NCBI RefSeq assembly: GCF_001612555.1
Contig: NZ_CP015111.1
Location: 124,001 to 188,000 of the forward strand
Source: Acinetobacter sp. TGL-Y2
GTDB taxonomy: Bacteria > Pseudomonadota > Gammaproteobacteria > Pseudomonadales > Moraxellaceae
Reading direction: 5' to 3'
Length of the DNA stretch: 64,000 nucleotides
A model generated the notes under the pieces. The model had not been told where the DNA came from. It saw nothing but the letters and a program-made list of their open reading frames with translations, and did no database searches. Positions 50,936 to 59,967 of this stretch are shown in pieces. Made by a program: the position numbers and the translations under genes. Every line of letters begins with the position of its first letter. The stretch's first letter is position 1.

Positions 50936-51511
50936 TTAAAATATCGACCCAATAATTAAACCAATCACCACATAAACAGACATTAAACCAAGAGTTACTG
51001 TCATTTTTCTTTCAGCATCAATACTGTATTCATCATTGTTAATTTTGGTTGTCGATATCTCATCTTTGACTTCTGATTTAAGAATTTTATCCTTAATCGT
51101 TCCAGCAATTAAGCAAGCTACTGGCATAAAAATAAAAGCATAAATGTAGGGGAGCTGTCCTTTCTCCGCACTCATGAAGTTATATCTTTGTTCCATATTA
51201 AAAACCAGCAATCCAACAACAGAAATTGTCACTGCCAAAATACCAATATTATATTTCAAATGTACATAATTTTTAACACTCAATCGGCAGGCTAAGTCTG
51301 TTAAAGCACCTGATGCCATAATCATGTTGAAGCAAATTAAAAATAACGCTGCGAGTCCAATCTTGCGATCTAATCCAAAAACGTATTCCATGAATAAGCA
51401 AGCTATACCCAACATTATAAAAATCGCTATATTCATAATCAGGCCAAAAGTCATACCTGTTGAAAACTTCTCTTTCATGAATAAGTCTACTGCTCCTGAT
51501 TTCGAATACAT
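50936..51511 (-). CDS. five-span membrane protein, 191 aa
   Basis: Spans around 19-40, 50-70, 87-105, 121-139 and 170-190, with a polar segment (KSEVKDEISTTKINNDEYS) before the last. Similar length and span layout to the 56678 gene, so possible paralogues. Starts 5 bp after 51517-51921. Followed by CRISPR array 5. Confidence 0.75.
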   Translation of the reverse strand: MYSKSGAVDLFMKEKFSTGMTFGLIMNIAIFIMLGIACLFMEYVFGLDRKIGLAALFLICFNMIMASGALTDLACRLSVKNYVHLKYNIGILAVTISVVGLLVFNMEQRYNFMSAEKGQLPYIYAFIFMPVACLIAGTIKDKILKSEVKDEISTTKINNDEYSIDAERKMTVTLGLMSVYVVIGLIIGSIF

Positions 51512-51516
51512 GGTTT

Positions 51517-51921
51517 TTACTCCGACAAACTAATTCGTGAAAGATACATTTCTTCTCTTTTGGCATCTGGGAATTTACTATCTACATCTGAAACAATCTG
51601 ATTCGGTATCATCGGTCGTAAAATAGCGTAATCAGCGTTTGTAATTTTCCCATCTTTACCTAATTCTTCTACTTTCTTTATGAATGCTTGGCCATCACTA
51701 TGTAGGCTTGCTGCAATCAGAGCTGATGAAACAATTTGGCTTCGTCTATCACCTATAGCAAGTTCTTTTAACTCTTTGGAGTCTTGATACATCGAAAACG
51801 CCGTGAAACAACTAATTACACTCAAAATACCGAATGCAATGGCTGTTTTTATTTTACGCTTGTAGGCCAAAAAAGCTGATAGCAATATCAAAAACAAGAC
51901 TGCAGAAACTATACTGAACAT
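51517..51921 (-). CDS. membrane-anchored hypothetical protein, 134 aa
   Basis: Two N-terminal spans (about 2-20 and 26-45) then a soluble part with VEELGKDGKITNADYAILRPMI, an EF-hand-like DGKITNAD loop. Box 27. First gene of the unit that includes array 5. Confidence 0.7.
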   Translation of the reverse strand: MFSIVSAVLFLILLSAFLAYKRKIKTAIAFGILSVISCFTAFSMYQDSKELKELAIGDRRSQIVSSALIAASLHSDGQAFIKKVEELGKDGKITNADYAILRPMIPNQIVSDVDSKFPDAKREEMYLSRISLSE

Positions 51922-51971
51922 ATCTCCCCCATATTAATAATAAAAAAATCACTTAATGAATATATAGATTG

Positions 51972-51989
51972 ATTATAACCATATACCAA
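51972..51989 (-). promoter_or_regulatory. shared promoter box, copy 27
   Basis: TTGGTATATGGTTATAAT; core intact. Confidence 0.75.
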
Positions 51990-52104
51990 ATATGCCAAGT
52001 AAAAAAATGTTAAATTTGCTTTTTAAACAACCTTATAGTTTAAGCGACCGCCGTAAGAGCGAGAACTTAATTTTAAAATTTGAACATCACCCTGCGAGGT
52101 CAAA

Positions 52105-52152
52105 TGCCACTTGCGTAAGCAAAGTGGCTGCTTAGCGTAAGCGGGGGCGGCA
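52105..52152. repeat. two-hairpin GNRA element H11
   Basis: GCCACTTGC-GTAA-GCAAAGTGGC then TTAGC-GTAA-GCGGGGGC. Confidence 0.75.
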
Positions 52153-52231
52153 CGGGCTTGTTGAATACTTCATTTAGCTAATTCACAGGGAAAAAAAATA
52201 CACCCGAAGGTGCATTCTAATTATATGTGTA

Positions 52232-52750
52232 TTAACACCATTTAGCATTCATAAATTCTTCAAATGAATCGAGTGCAAAATATTCGGTAGAACTTAATAA
52301 GTTTTTAGCTAAAGACTTTTTATACTCTTTCCAGTCGGAGCATTGATAATCTAGACAACGCAGTGATTTGACTAACTGAAAGTATGATTGAGTTTTTGCC
52401 TTTTCTACAGTTGATTCTCTTGCTTTCAAAACTTCATTTAAATAGAACTCTTGGCTTTCCCGTGATGTATCCTCACATTTATTATAACGATCAATTACAC
52501 CCTCGTAATTTGCTTGAACAAGCATACGTGCAACCAAATTAAACGCAATTTTTTTATCATTGCCTTGTTTCCAATATTCATTAATTTCTTTAAAAAAGAT
52601 TTTATCTGATTCAGACAATTCTTTCTCAATCACTAGAGAATCTTTAACTTGAACGACCCAATGATTAAAAACAGGGCTATAACCAATTGCGCCTGCAATA
52701 ACGTTACAGTTAATTGCCATTTGTTCTGCTGTGATGATGAATGCTGACAT
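52232..52750 (-). CDS. hypothetical protein, 172 aa, paralogue of 23766-24275
   Basis: Start MSAFIITAEQMAINC at ATG 52750 after CAACGGAGATTCACC. Shares MSxxIxxA and LxxLxYQxxDxxxYxKSLAK with the 23766 gene. Helical, soluble. Box 28. Function unknown. Confidence 0.75.
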   Translation of the reverse strand: MSAFIITAEQMAINCNVIAGAIGYSPVFNHWVVQVKDSLVIEKELSESDKIFFKEINEYWKQGNDKKIAFNLVARMLVQANYEGVIDRYNKCEDTSRESQEFYLNEVLKARESTVEKAKTQSYFQLVKSLRCLDYQCSDWKEYKKSLAKNLLSSTEYFALDSFEEFMNAKWC

Positions 52751-52775
52751 GGTGAATCTCCGTTGCTGATGATTC

Positions 52776-52793
52776 ATTATAACCATATACCGC
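52776..52793 (-). promoter_or_regulatory. shared promoter box, copy 28
   Basis: Exact consensus; leader GAATCATCAGCAACGGAG. Confidence 0.85.
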
Positions 52794-52916
52794 ATAATAC
52801 CATAGTTACATTATGTAAATTATTGTTATTCAATGCTTTTAGGAAAATAATTTAATTGGTGCTGTAAATTTAATTTATAAATCATTTTTAAAAAAGCTCT
52901 TACTACTGCAACACAA

Positions 52917-52960
52917 AACCATTTTGCGTAAGCATAAATGGCCCCAGCGTAAGCAGGGCA
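52917..52960. repeat. two-hairpin GNRA element H12
   Basis: CCATTTTGC-GTAA-GCATAAATGG then CCAGC-GTAA-GCAGGGC. Here it lies between divergent promoters, not after a gene. Confidence 0.7.
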
Positions 52961-53031
52961 ACCCCTTAAAAGTTTTATAAAAAATGATGATTTTATTTGT
53001 AAAGAAATTACATTAAATAACAACACATAAA

Positions 53032-53049
53032 GCGGTATATGGTTATAAT
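53032..53049 (+). promoter_or_regulatory. shared promoter box, copy 29 (plus strand)
   Basis: Exact GCGGTATATGGTTATAAT reading towards the 53077 gene; the upstream block AAATTACATTAAATAAC is kept. Confidence 0.85.
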
Positions 53050-53076
53050 AATCTTATAGGCAATTAGGTGCTCCAA

Positions 53077-54216
53077 ATGAACAATAAATTTTATTTTACA
53101 ACTGATGTCATCAAACAAAATGTTGAACTTTTAAGCAATATTTTTCGACTTGCGGAGCATCTGCAATATCCATGTTTCCCTTCAAAGCTTCCTCAGATCG
53201 AAGATATTCAAGCTGAATTTTCCCGTGTATTAGGCTTTACCGATTATTCTGATTTATTGGAAAATGGTGATTCAAACATGGGCATAATGCAATATGGAAC
53301 ACACACATTAAAATCTGAGTTTCAGGGTTTTAATTTTGAAGAAAAGGAAAATAAAGACTTTGCTAACTGCATGTTTCGTTATGCTTTATTAGAGTTTGAT
53401 GGCAGTCATTTCGCTAAATTAATGTCTGGACTAAAGCTAACTGGTATACCAATGGATATCATTGCTCACTTAAAAACTATTGATAAATACAATATTCCAT
53501 CTATGGGCCTATATAACCATCCTTCATTTCTTGTTGAGTATTATAAGGTTTTACTTGGTATGCGTTGCTTTGACTATCTTGATTATTCAAGTGTAAAAGT
53601 ACCATTTGAAGACTTAATAAAATTAGAAGAATTAACTGAGAAAGAAATAGTAAAAATAAAACACATTCTTTTTGAAGGAAACTGTACCTCAACTGAATAT
53701 TCTTCTAATTATCTAACTGATAGCTACTCTACAGATTTAGAAAACTTAAAATTAAAATTTAATATCAATATTAATGTTTGCACGGCAATTATCACTGAGT
53801 TTGCTGTCACTCATACTAAAAAAATTACCCAAAAAATTGATGAAACATACGGCTATATGTTGATGCAAAACATGAAGTTTTCTATAGGTGTCTTTGCTGG
53901 AAGAAAAAATAATTTTTATAATAATGCAGTAAAAAACTTTACTTATGGTGTTGATAATAACGATGTATTTGATACATCGCATAATCATTTTTATGAATAT
54001 TTCATCTCACATTATGCATCTATATATTTGAATGCACTCAATGAGCTTTACCGATCTAAAGGGCATTCTGGCTCAAAGTTAGATTTGTCAGACTTAACCT
54101 TAGACATATTTGGGCGAATGGGGTCGAGTATTGGAACAAACTATTTTAAAGACTTAGCGAATAAAAAACTCTGCGTTAACTTTAGTGATGAAAAATATAC
54201 TTATAGCTGGATTTAA
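53077..54216 (+). pseudogene. hypothetical gene, 3' part displaced by an IS
   Basis: From ATG 53077 (MNNKFYFTTDV) 379 codons are open, ending WI at a stop made at the IS junction. N-terminal LPQIEDIQAEFSRVLGFTDYSDLLE resembles the motif of the 18306 gene. After the IS (55187-55372) a frame continues RLQLYESLQAKLNAMVFNG..., probably the lost C-terminus, although frames do not join perfectly across a simple TA duplication. Family unknown. Confidence 0.6.
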
Positions 54217-54224
54217 ATTTTAAG

Positions 54225-54806
54225 CTACATTGCCTTCAAGCCTAAATCGAGCGCTTCTTCTATGTTTTTGTCAAAACGGACAGCGATACTTTTAACTTTG
54301 GATTTTAGCACTGACCATGCTTTTTCAATTGGATTTAAATCTGGACTGTAAGCAGGCAAGTACATGATTCTACAGTTAAAGTCTTTGGCTAGTTTTTTGA
54401 TATCTCCGTTCTTATGAATCGAAGCGTTATCTAGAATCAGCAGATGTCTTTTGGTCTTATCTTGATTATCTTTGGTTAAATTTTCAAGTAGATATCTCAA
54501 CCATCCCGTGAACATTGCTCGATCGCATGAACCTTGAAAAATCAAAGGGTAAAGGAACTGATACGCTGAATTAGACCTCACAGCACTGATGATACTTAAT
54601 CTTTTACCATGACCACCCAATTTTAAAGCAGCGCAACGACTGCCTAGTTTAGACCAACCATATTGCGCTGTATCTGTGGTGTTTATCCCAGACTCATCAA
54701 TATAAAGAATCTGATCTTCCCCAAACTCCTCTTTCCATTGCGGAAGAAACCAGTTGAATACAGCCCTTGTTATTTTGTCGGCTTGCTTATAGAGAAAACT
54801 CTTTTT
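54225..54806 (-). CDS. IS630-type transposase, DDE domain (OrfB frame)
   Basis: Read in the -1 frame from the slip site at 54802-54808 (a run of seven A in gene sense). Residues include YIDESGINTTDT (first Asp), LLILDNASIHKNGDI (second Asp) and YSPDLNPIEKAWSVLK (Glu), the DDE signature of IS630. An internal ATG at 54620 gives a shorter frame. Probably produced as a frameshift fusion with OrfA. Confidence 0.8.
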   Translation of the reverse strand, partial: KKSFLYKQADKITRAVFNWFLPQWKEEFGEDQILYIDESGINTTDTAQYGWSKLGSRCAALKLGGHGKRLSIISAVRSNSAYQFLYPLIFQGSCDRAMFTGWLRYLLENLTKDNQDKTKRHLLILDNASIHKNGDIKKLAKDFNCRIMYLPAYSPDLNPIEKAWSVLKSKVKSIAVRFDKNIEEALDLGLKAM

Positions 54807-55144
54807 TTACGTGTCCAACCAAGTCTATGAATGGCTTTTAACAGGGTTGAGTAAAGGATTGGATACCCAAACTTTTGTTCAAATAAAGGGATGAGATCTT
54901 TCACTTGAGAAAATTCAGTAGTTTCAATAAAGTGTTTGAAAGCATCCATATCCTTGATTTTAGTGGGTCGACCTGCATTGATTTTAGGCTGTTTCAATTC
55001 TCCAGTGGTGTTTTGAAGAAGAATCCAATCATCCAAAGTGGTTCTAGATATTTTAAAGGTTTTACATGTATATGATTTGTGATTATTTTCTTCATAAAAC
55101 TGCATGACTTTTTCACGTAAATCCACTGAATATACTTTAGGCAT
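54770..55144 (-). CDS. IS630-type transposase, N-terminal part (OrfA)
   Basis: 124 residues from MPKVYSVDLREKVMQF (ATG 55144). Helix-turn-helix (SYTCKTFKISRTTLDDWI) and second DNA-binding part ending HRLGWTRKKRVFS, as in IS630 OrfA. Slip site AAAAAAAG lies in the RKKR codons. Confidence 0.85.
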   Translation of the reverse strand: MPKVYSVDLREKVMQFYEENNHKSYTCKTFKISRTTLDDWILLQNTTGELKQPKINAGRPTKIKDMDAFKHFIETTEFSQVKDLIPLFEQKFGYPILYSTLLKAIHRLGWTRKKRVFSISKPTK

Positions 55145-55186
55145 GATCTTGAACAAATTAATTTTTTATCATTGTATCCTAAAATA

Positions 55187-55372
55187 AGATTGCAGCTATA
55201 TGAATCACTACAGGCCAAATTAAATGCAATGGTTTTTAATGGATTAAAAAGTAATAAAGATTTTCTTTCAATTGCTCTGCGCCAATACATATATACAACC
55301 TATACAACAATCCAATTTTTTGAAAAATTTTGGCCTATTTATACTCAATTTACAGATAGCATTGATAAATAA
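55187..55372 (+). pseudogene. displaced C-terminal fragment of the 53077 gene
   Basis: Open frame RLQLYESLQAKLNAMVFNG ... FTDSIDK with no native start; an ATG at 55172 comes from the IS end. Same strand and next to the interrupted gene. Confidence 0.6.
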
Positions 55373-55399
55373 GTATTTAAATATTTTAAGGAAGAAACT

Positions 55400-55855
55400 A
55401 TGGAATCCAATCAGCAAAAGCTTATCACTGCTCTAACACAAGCAATTGAATTGGCGAATCGTGACATAAAGTTATTTGGCGAAAAACTTACTGTTACGCA
55501 TGAGTTTGAAACAATACATCAGGCTCCATACTCAGAATTTTCTATTGTTTATACCTGTCCAATAACAGGCTTAAGCTTTAAACAAATGGATGCAATGTTA
55601 TGGAATGATACGAATGATATCATTTCAAATGGTATTGAATCCCCAGAAATCAGAGATTATGAGGATTCTAAAGAATTTCAAAACCAAGACTATCTTGTGC
55701 TTAATGACCAAAATGAATGGGTCGTTATTAAAGACCCCGATCTATCAAGCCTTATGGGAGATTTAGGCGTTATTTATCGCAATCAAATTCAAGTTTCTGA
55801 TTATTTACCAGATTGGCAAAACATGGTGGTTAATCGAATAAAAAAAGACTACTAG
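55400..55855 (+). CDS. acidic hypothetical protein, 151 aa
   Basis: AAGGAAGAAAC before ATG 55400. Acidic, with IVYTCPITGLSFKQMDAMLWND and ending MVVNRIKKDY. Originally second gene behind the IS-split gene; now expression depends on the IS or weak local promoters. Unrecognised. Confidence 0.7.
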   Translation: MESNQQKLITALTQAIELANRDIKLFGEKLTVTHEFETIHQAPYSEFSIVYTCPITGLSFKQMDAMLWNDTNDIISNGIESPEIRDYEDSKEFQNQDYLVLNDQNEWVVIKDPDLSSLMGDLGVIYRNQIQVSDYLPDWQNMVVNRIKKDY

Positions 55856-55881
55856 ACTACTAATTAAATATTTAATTCTTC

Positions 55882-55911
55882 CCATATTGGTTCAATCAAT
55901 ATGGTTTTTTT
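55882..55911 (+). terminator. terminator of the 55400 gene
   Basis: CCATATTGGTTCAATCAATA then TGGTTTTTTT. Confidence 0.85.
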
Positions 55912-55993
55912 GCTTTTCAAAATTGCTATATGAAGAACACCCAATCAGTCTGGTGACTAAACTTTAAAATATCTGATAATCACTCTCTGGCCA

Positions 55994-56016
55994 CAAAAAA
56001 CAGGCCTTGGCCTGTG
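55994..56016 (-). terminator. terminator of the LRR gene
   Basis: ACAGGCCAAGGCCTGTTTTTT. Confidence 0.85.
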
Positions 56017-56018
56017 AT

Positions 56019-56543
56019 TTATTTATTATGTGCTAAGACCAGTCTTAGATAGTCCGATTGCATAAGAGAAGTAGGCAAGGACTTAACATTTGGGCAACCA
56101 GATAAAAACAACTCTCTTAAGCGCGACTTACCAAGGTTATCTGGTATTTCTTGCAGCTTTGAACAATCGCAGATTGTTAAACTTAGTAGTTTATCTAAAT
56201 TAGAAATGCTTTCTGGGAGAAACTCAATTGAATGACAGGTTCGGATGTGCAAGAACTGTAGTTTTTTCAACTTACTGATCTTATCACTCAACTTTATTAA
56301 AGAAGGACAGTTCCAAACAGTAAAACTAAATAAGCTTGGTAACTGCTCTATAATATCGCCTATGAGCGTTAAACGATTACAGTCTAATATCTCTAGCTCA
56401 GATAGCTTACTAAGCTCTGAGAGCGATTCAGGAAGTTCTGTGATGTGTGGATTTGAGATCGTTAACTTGGTGATATCATTCACGGCGGTATTTTCAGGAA
56501 TTGTAATCCCATTTTTATTCGCCCAATTCAAGAATTGATTCAT
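56019..56543 (-). CDS. leucine-rich-repeat protein, 174 aa
   Basis: About six LRRs of 22-24 residues, e.g. LTISNPHITELPESLSELSK, LQFLHIRTCHSIEFLPESIS, LLSLTICDCSKLQEIPDNLG. Start ATG 56543 (MNQFLNWANKNG). Bacterial LRRs mediate protein binding; there is no secretion signal or enzymatic domain, so a cytosolic binding protein is expected. Box 30. Confidence 0.85.
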   Translation of the reverse strand: MNQFLNWANKNGITIPENTAVNDITKLTISNPHITELPESLSELSKLSELEILDCNRLTLIGDIIEQLPSLFSFTVWNCPSLIKLSDKISKLKKLQFLHIRTCHSIEFLPESISNLDKLLSLTICDCSKLQEIPDNLGKSRLRELFLSGCPNVKSLPTSLMQSDYLRLVLAHNK

Positions 56544-56570
56544 TTTCAGCAACTCTGTTTCTAATAATTT

Positions 56571-56588
56571 TATATTACCATATACCGC
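56571..56588 (-). promoter_or_regulatory. shared promoter box, copy 30
   Basis: GCGGTATATGGTAATATA; core kept, -10 end altered. Confidence 0.7.
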
Positions 56589-56635
56589 ATATTTAATAGT
56601 AAGTTATTGTAAGTTATGTGATTAAATATGTGAAT

Positions 56636-56672
56636 AAAAAAAGACCTCTAATAATTTAATAGAGGTCTTTTT
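56636..56672 (-). terminator. terminator of the 56678 gene
   Basis: AAAGACCTCTATTAAATTAT with TAGAGGTCTTTTT; symmetrical, may work both ways. Confidence 0.85.
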
Positions 56673-56677
56673 AGTTT

Positions 56678-57256
56678 TTATGGAATTATGAATAAGCGCA
56701 TGACCAATGTGACTAATGAAAATGCAACCACTCCATAAATAAAGTGAAGGGCAAGATACAGTTTTTTTGACATGAAGAAATTATTAGAACTTCGTTTTAT
56801 ATCGTTTTTATCATGAACAATATTAGGTAACTCATCATTAAATACAAAAGGTCTTCTAATGATGCTTGAAACAAACATGCCAGAAAACAAAATTAAAACT
56901 AGAATGCCTTGGCCTATATATTCTTGTGCCAACGGAAAGATGCCTATTCGGTAATTCATAACTCCCGCAAAAGTAGAAAATGCGATAAGTGAGCCGATGA
57001 TCATTCCCCAATCCCATTTTCGTGTCTTCATTTTTGCAACCATTAAGACAATGCTTCTAAATAAGTTGCTGGAGAATATGCTGATATTAAAAATCATCAC
57101 TAAAATGATTACTGTACTGATAGGCGGTTCCATTTTTAACCAAACACATATCAAGTAAGGGATAATAAATAAAACGACTATCAATAAATTAATTAGCAGT
57201 GCAATACTGATGCCTGCGCTGATACTTTCTTTTTCTAAAAATAAAAATTTGCTCAT
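56678..57256 (-). CDS. five-span membrane protein, 192 aa
   Basis: Start ATG 57256 (MSKFLFLEKES). Spans at about 14-37, 43-65, 80-98, 107-127 and 168-188 with a polar stretch before the last, matching the plan of the 50936 gene. Second gene after 57336-57611. Function unknown. Confidence 0.7.
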   Translation of the reverse strand: MSKFLFLEKESISAGISIALLINLLIVVLFIIPYLICVWLKMEPPISTVIILVMIFNISIFSSNLFRSIVLMVAKMKTRKWDWGMIIGSLIAFSTFAGVMNYRIGIFPLAQEYIGQGILVLILFSGMFVSSIIRRPFVFNDELPNIVHDKNDIKRSSNNFFMSKKLYLALHFIYGVVAFSLVTLVMRLFIIP

Positions 57257-57287
57257 ACGCAATAATACTCTGTTCCTATACTCGATT

Positions 57288-57321
57288 GGCCCTTAGCGTA
57301 CCGTCTAACTTACTAAGGGCC
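57288..57321 (-). other. intercistronic hairpin
   Basis: Perfect 9-bp stem GGCCCTTAG / CTAAGGGCC without a T-run, between 57336-57611 and 56678-57256. Could modulate read-through or mRNA decay. Confidence 0.55.
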
Positions 57322-57335
57322 TTATGGCAATTATA

Positions 57336-57611
57336 CTATGCGTTAAGCCAATCTCGTTCAAAAGATGCCATTTGCTTGATCACTAATTTTGATGATTGGT
57401 TAAGTTTATCTTTGGAGTGATCATTAAAATGAATACTGGTGTAATTGCTTGTCAGTGAAAGACGCATATCTATCTGAGTTCCACAAACACGCATAATCAA
57501 AGTTTGTTTTTCATTAACTGGTTTTTCAATTTCTTTGTCATTTCGAGTGACCCAACCACTTTGAGTAAGTTGTGCTGCAACTGCATTAAATACATCTGTT
57601 GAATTAATCAT
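57336..57611 (-). CDS. hypothetical protein, 91 aa
   Basis: MINSTDVFNAVAAQLTQSGWV; mixed alpha/beta, no motif. Box 31, ATGGAG leader. Confidence 0.7.
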   Translation of the reverse strand: MINSTDVFNAVAAQLTQSGWVTRNDKEIEKPVNEKQTLIMRVCGTQIDMRLSLTSNYTSIHFNDHSKDKLNQSSKLVIKQMASFERDWLNA

Positions 57612-57637
57612 TATAGTACTCCATTGTTGATACTATA

Positions 57638-57655
57638 ATTATAAACATATACCGT
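57638..57655 (-). promoter_or_regulatory. shared promoter box, copy 31
   Basis: ACGGTATATGTTTATAAT. Confidence 0.75.
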
Positions 57656-57769
57656 AATTATGTTAAGTAAATTATTGTAATTAAATGCTTTTAAAATATT
57701 AATTTTTTATATTCAATTCATTCGGGGCGAAGGCGCATAAGAAAAATATCCCTTTTATCCGAATACAAA

Positions 57770-57813
57770 AGTCATTTGCGTAAGCAACATGACCCCTTAG
57801 CGTAAGCGGGGCA
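57770..57813. repeat. two-hairpin GNRA element H13
   Basis: GTCATTTGC-GTAA-GCAACATGAC then CCCCTTAGC-GTAA-GCGGGG. Confidence 0.75.
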
Positions 57814-57843
57814 GTGCCAAATAGTGAAAAACTACTAAATAAT

Positions 57844-57876
57844 ACATGGCATTCAAATTAATTTTGAATGCCATGT
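57844..57876 (-). terminator. hairpin after 57885 gene
   Basis: 13-bp stem CATGGCATTCAAA / TTTGAATGCCATG. Confidence 0.75.
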
Positions 57877-57884
57877 TCTTTTCA

Positions 57885-58994
57885 TTAAGAATTTACAGTT
57901 TTCAATTCTTTTGCTAAATCTTTATAGGCTTGGGCAATAACCATTAATTCAATACGCTGATCATAGATCAGATTTTCAGCAATAAATTTTGCTGTGGCTT
58001 CTTCATTTAAGTTACCGATTAATGTGCTTGAATCTGAAAGGCTCAATAAAATTTGATCTTCACATGTCGCTGGGTCAACCATTACAACGTAATTTTTAGC
58101 CTTTCTTTCAATTTTGATTCTGTAATTTAGCCAAAAATTTAGAGTATGGAAATCAGGTACTTCTTGGTCGCCCATTTTTGCAAAAACAGGTACACAATAT
58201 TCGAAGCTTGCTGTTTGATTGGTTAAAAGCTGTGAACCTATTTCCTGACTTGGATTATCAGGTGCTTCTAAGTTGAATTCAACATATTCCATATTATCAA
58301 ATTCTGCATTTTCAAAACAAAAATTAGGGTCTGCTAATTTAGTTTTTGCTTCACCCAGTAAGATGCTTGTACGCTCACTATCAAATAGAACTAAAATTTC
58401 GTCTTCAATGAAGTTTTCAAAGACTTCTAACCCATCATCACCACGGATATCAGGACTTGTTACAGTTCTTCCTTCATACTCAACCGAAACAACACCAGTA
58501 TCTTTATCAAGGCTTAAAACAACTTCGCCACTTTGTCCCTGAATCAAAGCTCTGACAACATTTTGAAATATTGATGTGACTTGAATATTTCCTAATTCAG
58601 ATTGATAAGAGTAATGCGTCAAACATGATGCTACAGCTTTCAAAAATTCAGAATCATTTACATCTAAGCCATCAAAATAATGAATATCTAACAGTTCTTC
58701 TGTCAATTTATAATAAGCAAGATCATCAACTTCAATTTCTTCTTTTTGTCCATTTCGATAATGTTCGATACCATAAATATGACGCTGAGCATCCATGTAA
58801 TTTAAATTTAACGAAAGGGCATGTTCCTGCGCGAGTTCTTGAATTTTTTTCTTAGGGCTTAAATCTTCGCTTGATAGATACAGAACATCACGTTCTTCTT
58901 GTTTTACTAATTTTTCATTGAACAGTTTTTCAATAAGCTGTTTTTGATCTGCAGACAAATCAAATAGGTAAATATGAAATTGAATTAAATTCAT
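57885..58994 (-). CDS. acidic hypothetical protein, 369 aa
   Basis: MNLIQFHIYLFDLSADQKQL behind CAACGGAG. Strongly acidic throughout (EEIEVDDLAYYKLTEELLD); no catalytic motif or membrane span. Monocistronic with box 32. Family unknown. Confidence 0.75.
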   Translation of the reverse strand: MNLIQFHIYLFDLSADQKQLIEKLFNEKLVKQEERDVLYLSSEDLSPKKKIQELAQEHALSLNLNYMDAQRHIYGIEHYRNGQKEEIEVDDLAYYKLTEELLDIHYFDGLDVNDSEFLKAVASCLTHYSYQSELGNIQVTSIFQNVVRALIQGQSGEVVLSLDKDTGVVSVEYEGRTVTSPDIRGDDGLEVFENFIEDEILVLFDSERTSILLGEAKTKLADPNFCFENAEFDNMEYVEFNLEAPDNPSQEIGSQLLTNQTASFEYCVPVFAKMGDQEVPDFHTLNFWLNYRIKIERKAKNYVVMVDPATCEDQILLSLSDSSTLIGNLNEEATAKFIAENLIYDQRIELMVIAQAYKDLAKELKTVNS

Positions 58995-59020
58995 GGTGTT
59001 GCTCCGTTGCTGATACTATA

Positions 59021-59038
59021 ATTATAAACATATACCGC
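59021..59038 (-). promoter_or_regulatory. shared promoter box, copy 32
   Basis: GCGGTATATGTTTATAAT with leader AGTATCAGCAACGGAG. Confidence 0.85.
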
Positions 59039-59159
59039 AAAACAATGAAGTTAATTAATGTAATTTAATGTATTTTTTGCTTTTAAAAACAATATGTTGT
59101 TAGTGTTTATTTAATTTATTGAACTGATATTTTTGAAGCACCTATTACCTGAAAACAAA

Positions 59160-59204
59160 GGCCATTTGCGTGAGCACAATGGTTATAAAGCGCAAGCGTG
59201 GCGG
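59160..59204. repeat. two-hairpin GNRA element H14
   Basis: GCCATTTGC-GTGA-GCACAATGGT then AAGC-GCAA-GCGTGGC. Confidence 0.75.
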
Positions 59205-59206
59205 CC

Positions 59207-59239
59207 AAAAAAAAGAGTTTGCCTAGACAAACCCCTTTT
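59207..59239 (-). terminator. terminator downstream of 59304 gene
   Basis: GTTTGTCTAGGCAAAC stem then a long T-run in gene sense. Confidence 0.75.
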
Positions 59240-59303
59240 GTGTTAACTTCATTTTCTGAACTCACACATAATTTATTCCAAACATTATTCCTTATAGCCA
59301 AAA

Positions 59304-59804
59304 TTATGCTGGAATTGTTAAAAATTCTTTAATTGTTTTTTCTGTTAATTCTAGGGCAGGGTGATCAGAACAATCATTTTCTTTAAATGTGATTTTAAAG
59401 CTTCCATTCTTTAAAAATGGCAAAGCAATTTTATAAAGGATTTCTTGTGAATCGCCACCCCAGTCCAATCGGATTTGAAAGGTTTCTTCGTCTACATCAC
59501 ATTTCGAAACTAACCGCGAATCAGCAAACCATAAAAAAGGGCATCGTCTTTCTTGTTTAGCATCTACTGATCGTTGAGATGTGAAATAAATAGGCATACG
59601 AGAAAAAGTTGAACCTACGTCTACTTCCCATTCAATGCGTGGAGCTTGTGTGATTTTTACAAGTGGTTTTATTTCCTTTTTGCGATTTTCAAATGCAAAA
59701 CCACTTGAAATAACGCCTTCTTTAAACAAACCAAAATATTCATTAATGCTGTAGCTGTTGCCAAGTTTTTTGGGAACAATATTAAGAACACTTGAACTAC
59801 CCAT
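59304..59804 (-). CDS. hypothetical protein, 166 aa
   Basis: MGSSSVLNIVPKKLG behind ATGGAGTTATAACT. Contains RRCPFLWFADSRLVSKCDVDEE. No recognised family. Box 33. Confidence 0.7.
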   Translation of the reverse strand: MGSSSVLNIVPKKLGNSYSINEYFGLFKEGVISSGFAFENRKKEIKPLVKITQAPRIEWEVDVGSTFSRMPIYFTSQRSVDAKQERRCPFLWFADSRLVSKCDVDEETFQIRLDWGGDSQEILYKIALPFLKNGSFKITFKENDCSDHPALELTEKTIKEFLTIPA

Positions 59805-59830
59805 AGTTATAACTCCATTGTTGATGGTTT

Positions 59831-59848
59831 ATTATAACCATATACCGC
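59831..59848 (-). promoter_or_regulatory. shared promoter box, copy 33
   Basis: Exact consensus. Confidence 0.85.
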
Positions 59849-59888
59849 ATATTGTTAAAGTAAGTTATTGTAATTTATTTTTTTAAAA

Positions 59889-59918
59889 TAAAAAAAGCCT
59901 GTATTTTTACAGGCTTTT
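59889..59918 (-). terminator. terminator of 59968 gene
   Basis: AAGCCTGTAAAAATACAGGC then TTTTTTT. Confidence 0.85.
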
Positions 59919-59967
59919 ATCTTAACTTATTTAAAGTTTCTACATACTATTTAGTATTACTTTTCGA

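Larger units (their letters stand above)
54216..55186 (-). mobile_element. IS630/Tc1-type insertion sequence
   Basis: Imperfect inverted ends TTTTAAGCTACATTG (54218) and TTTTAGGATACAATG (reverse, from 55184), TA near both junctions, and two overlapping transposase frames. About 970 bp; boundaries are good to a few bases. Confidence 0.8.

Noticed and set aside
52826..53026. 66-codon minus-strand frame
   Set aside because: Covers hairpin element H12 and promoter DNA; the same kind of false frame appears over other hairpin elements.
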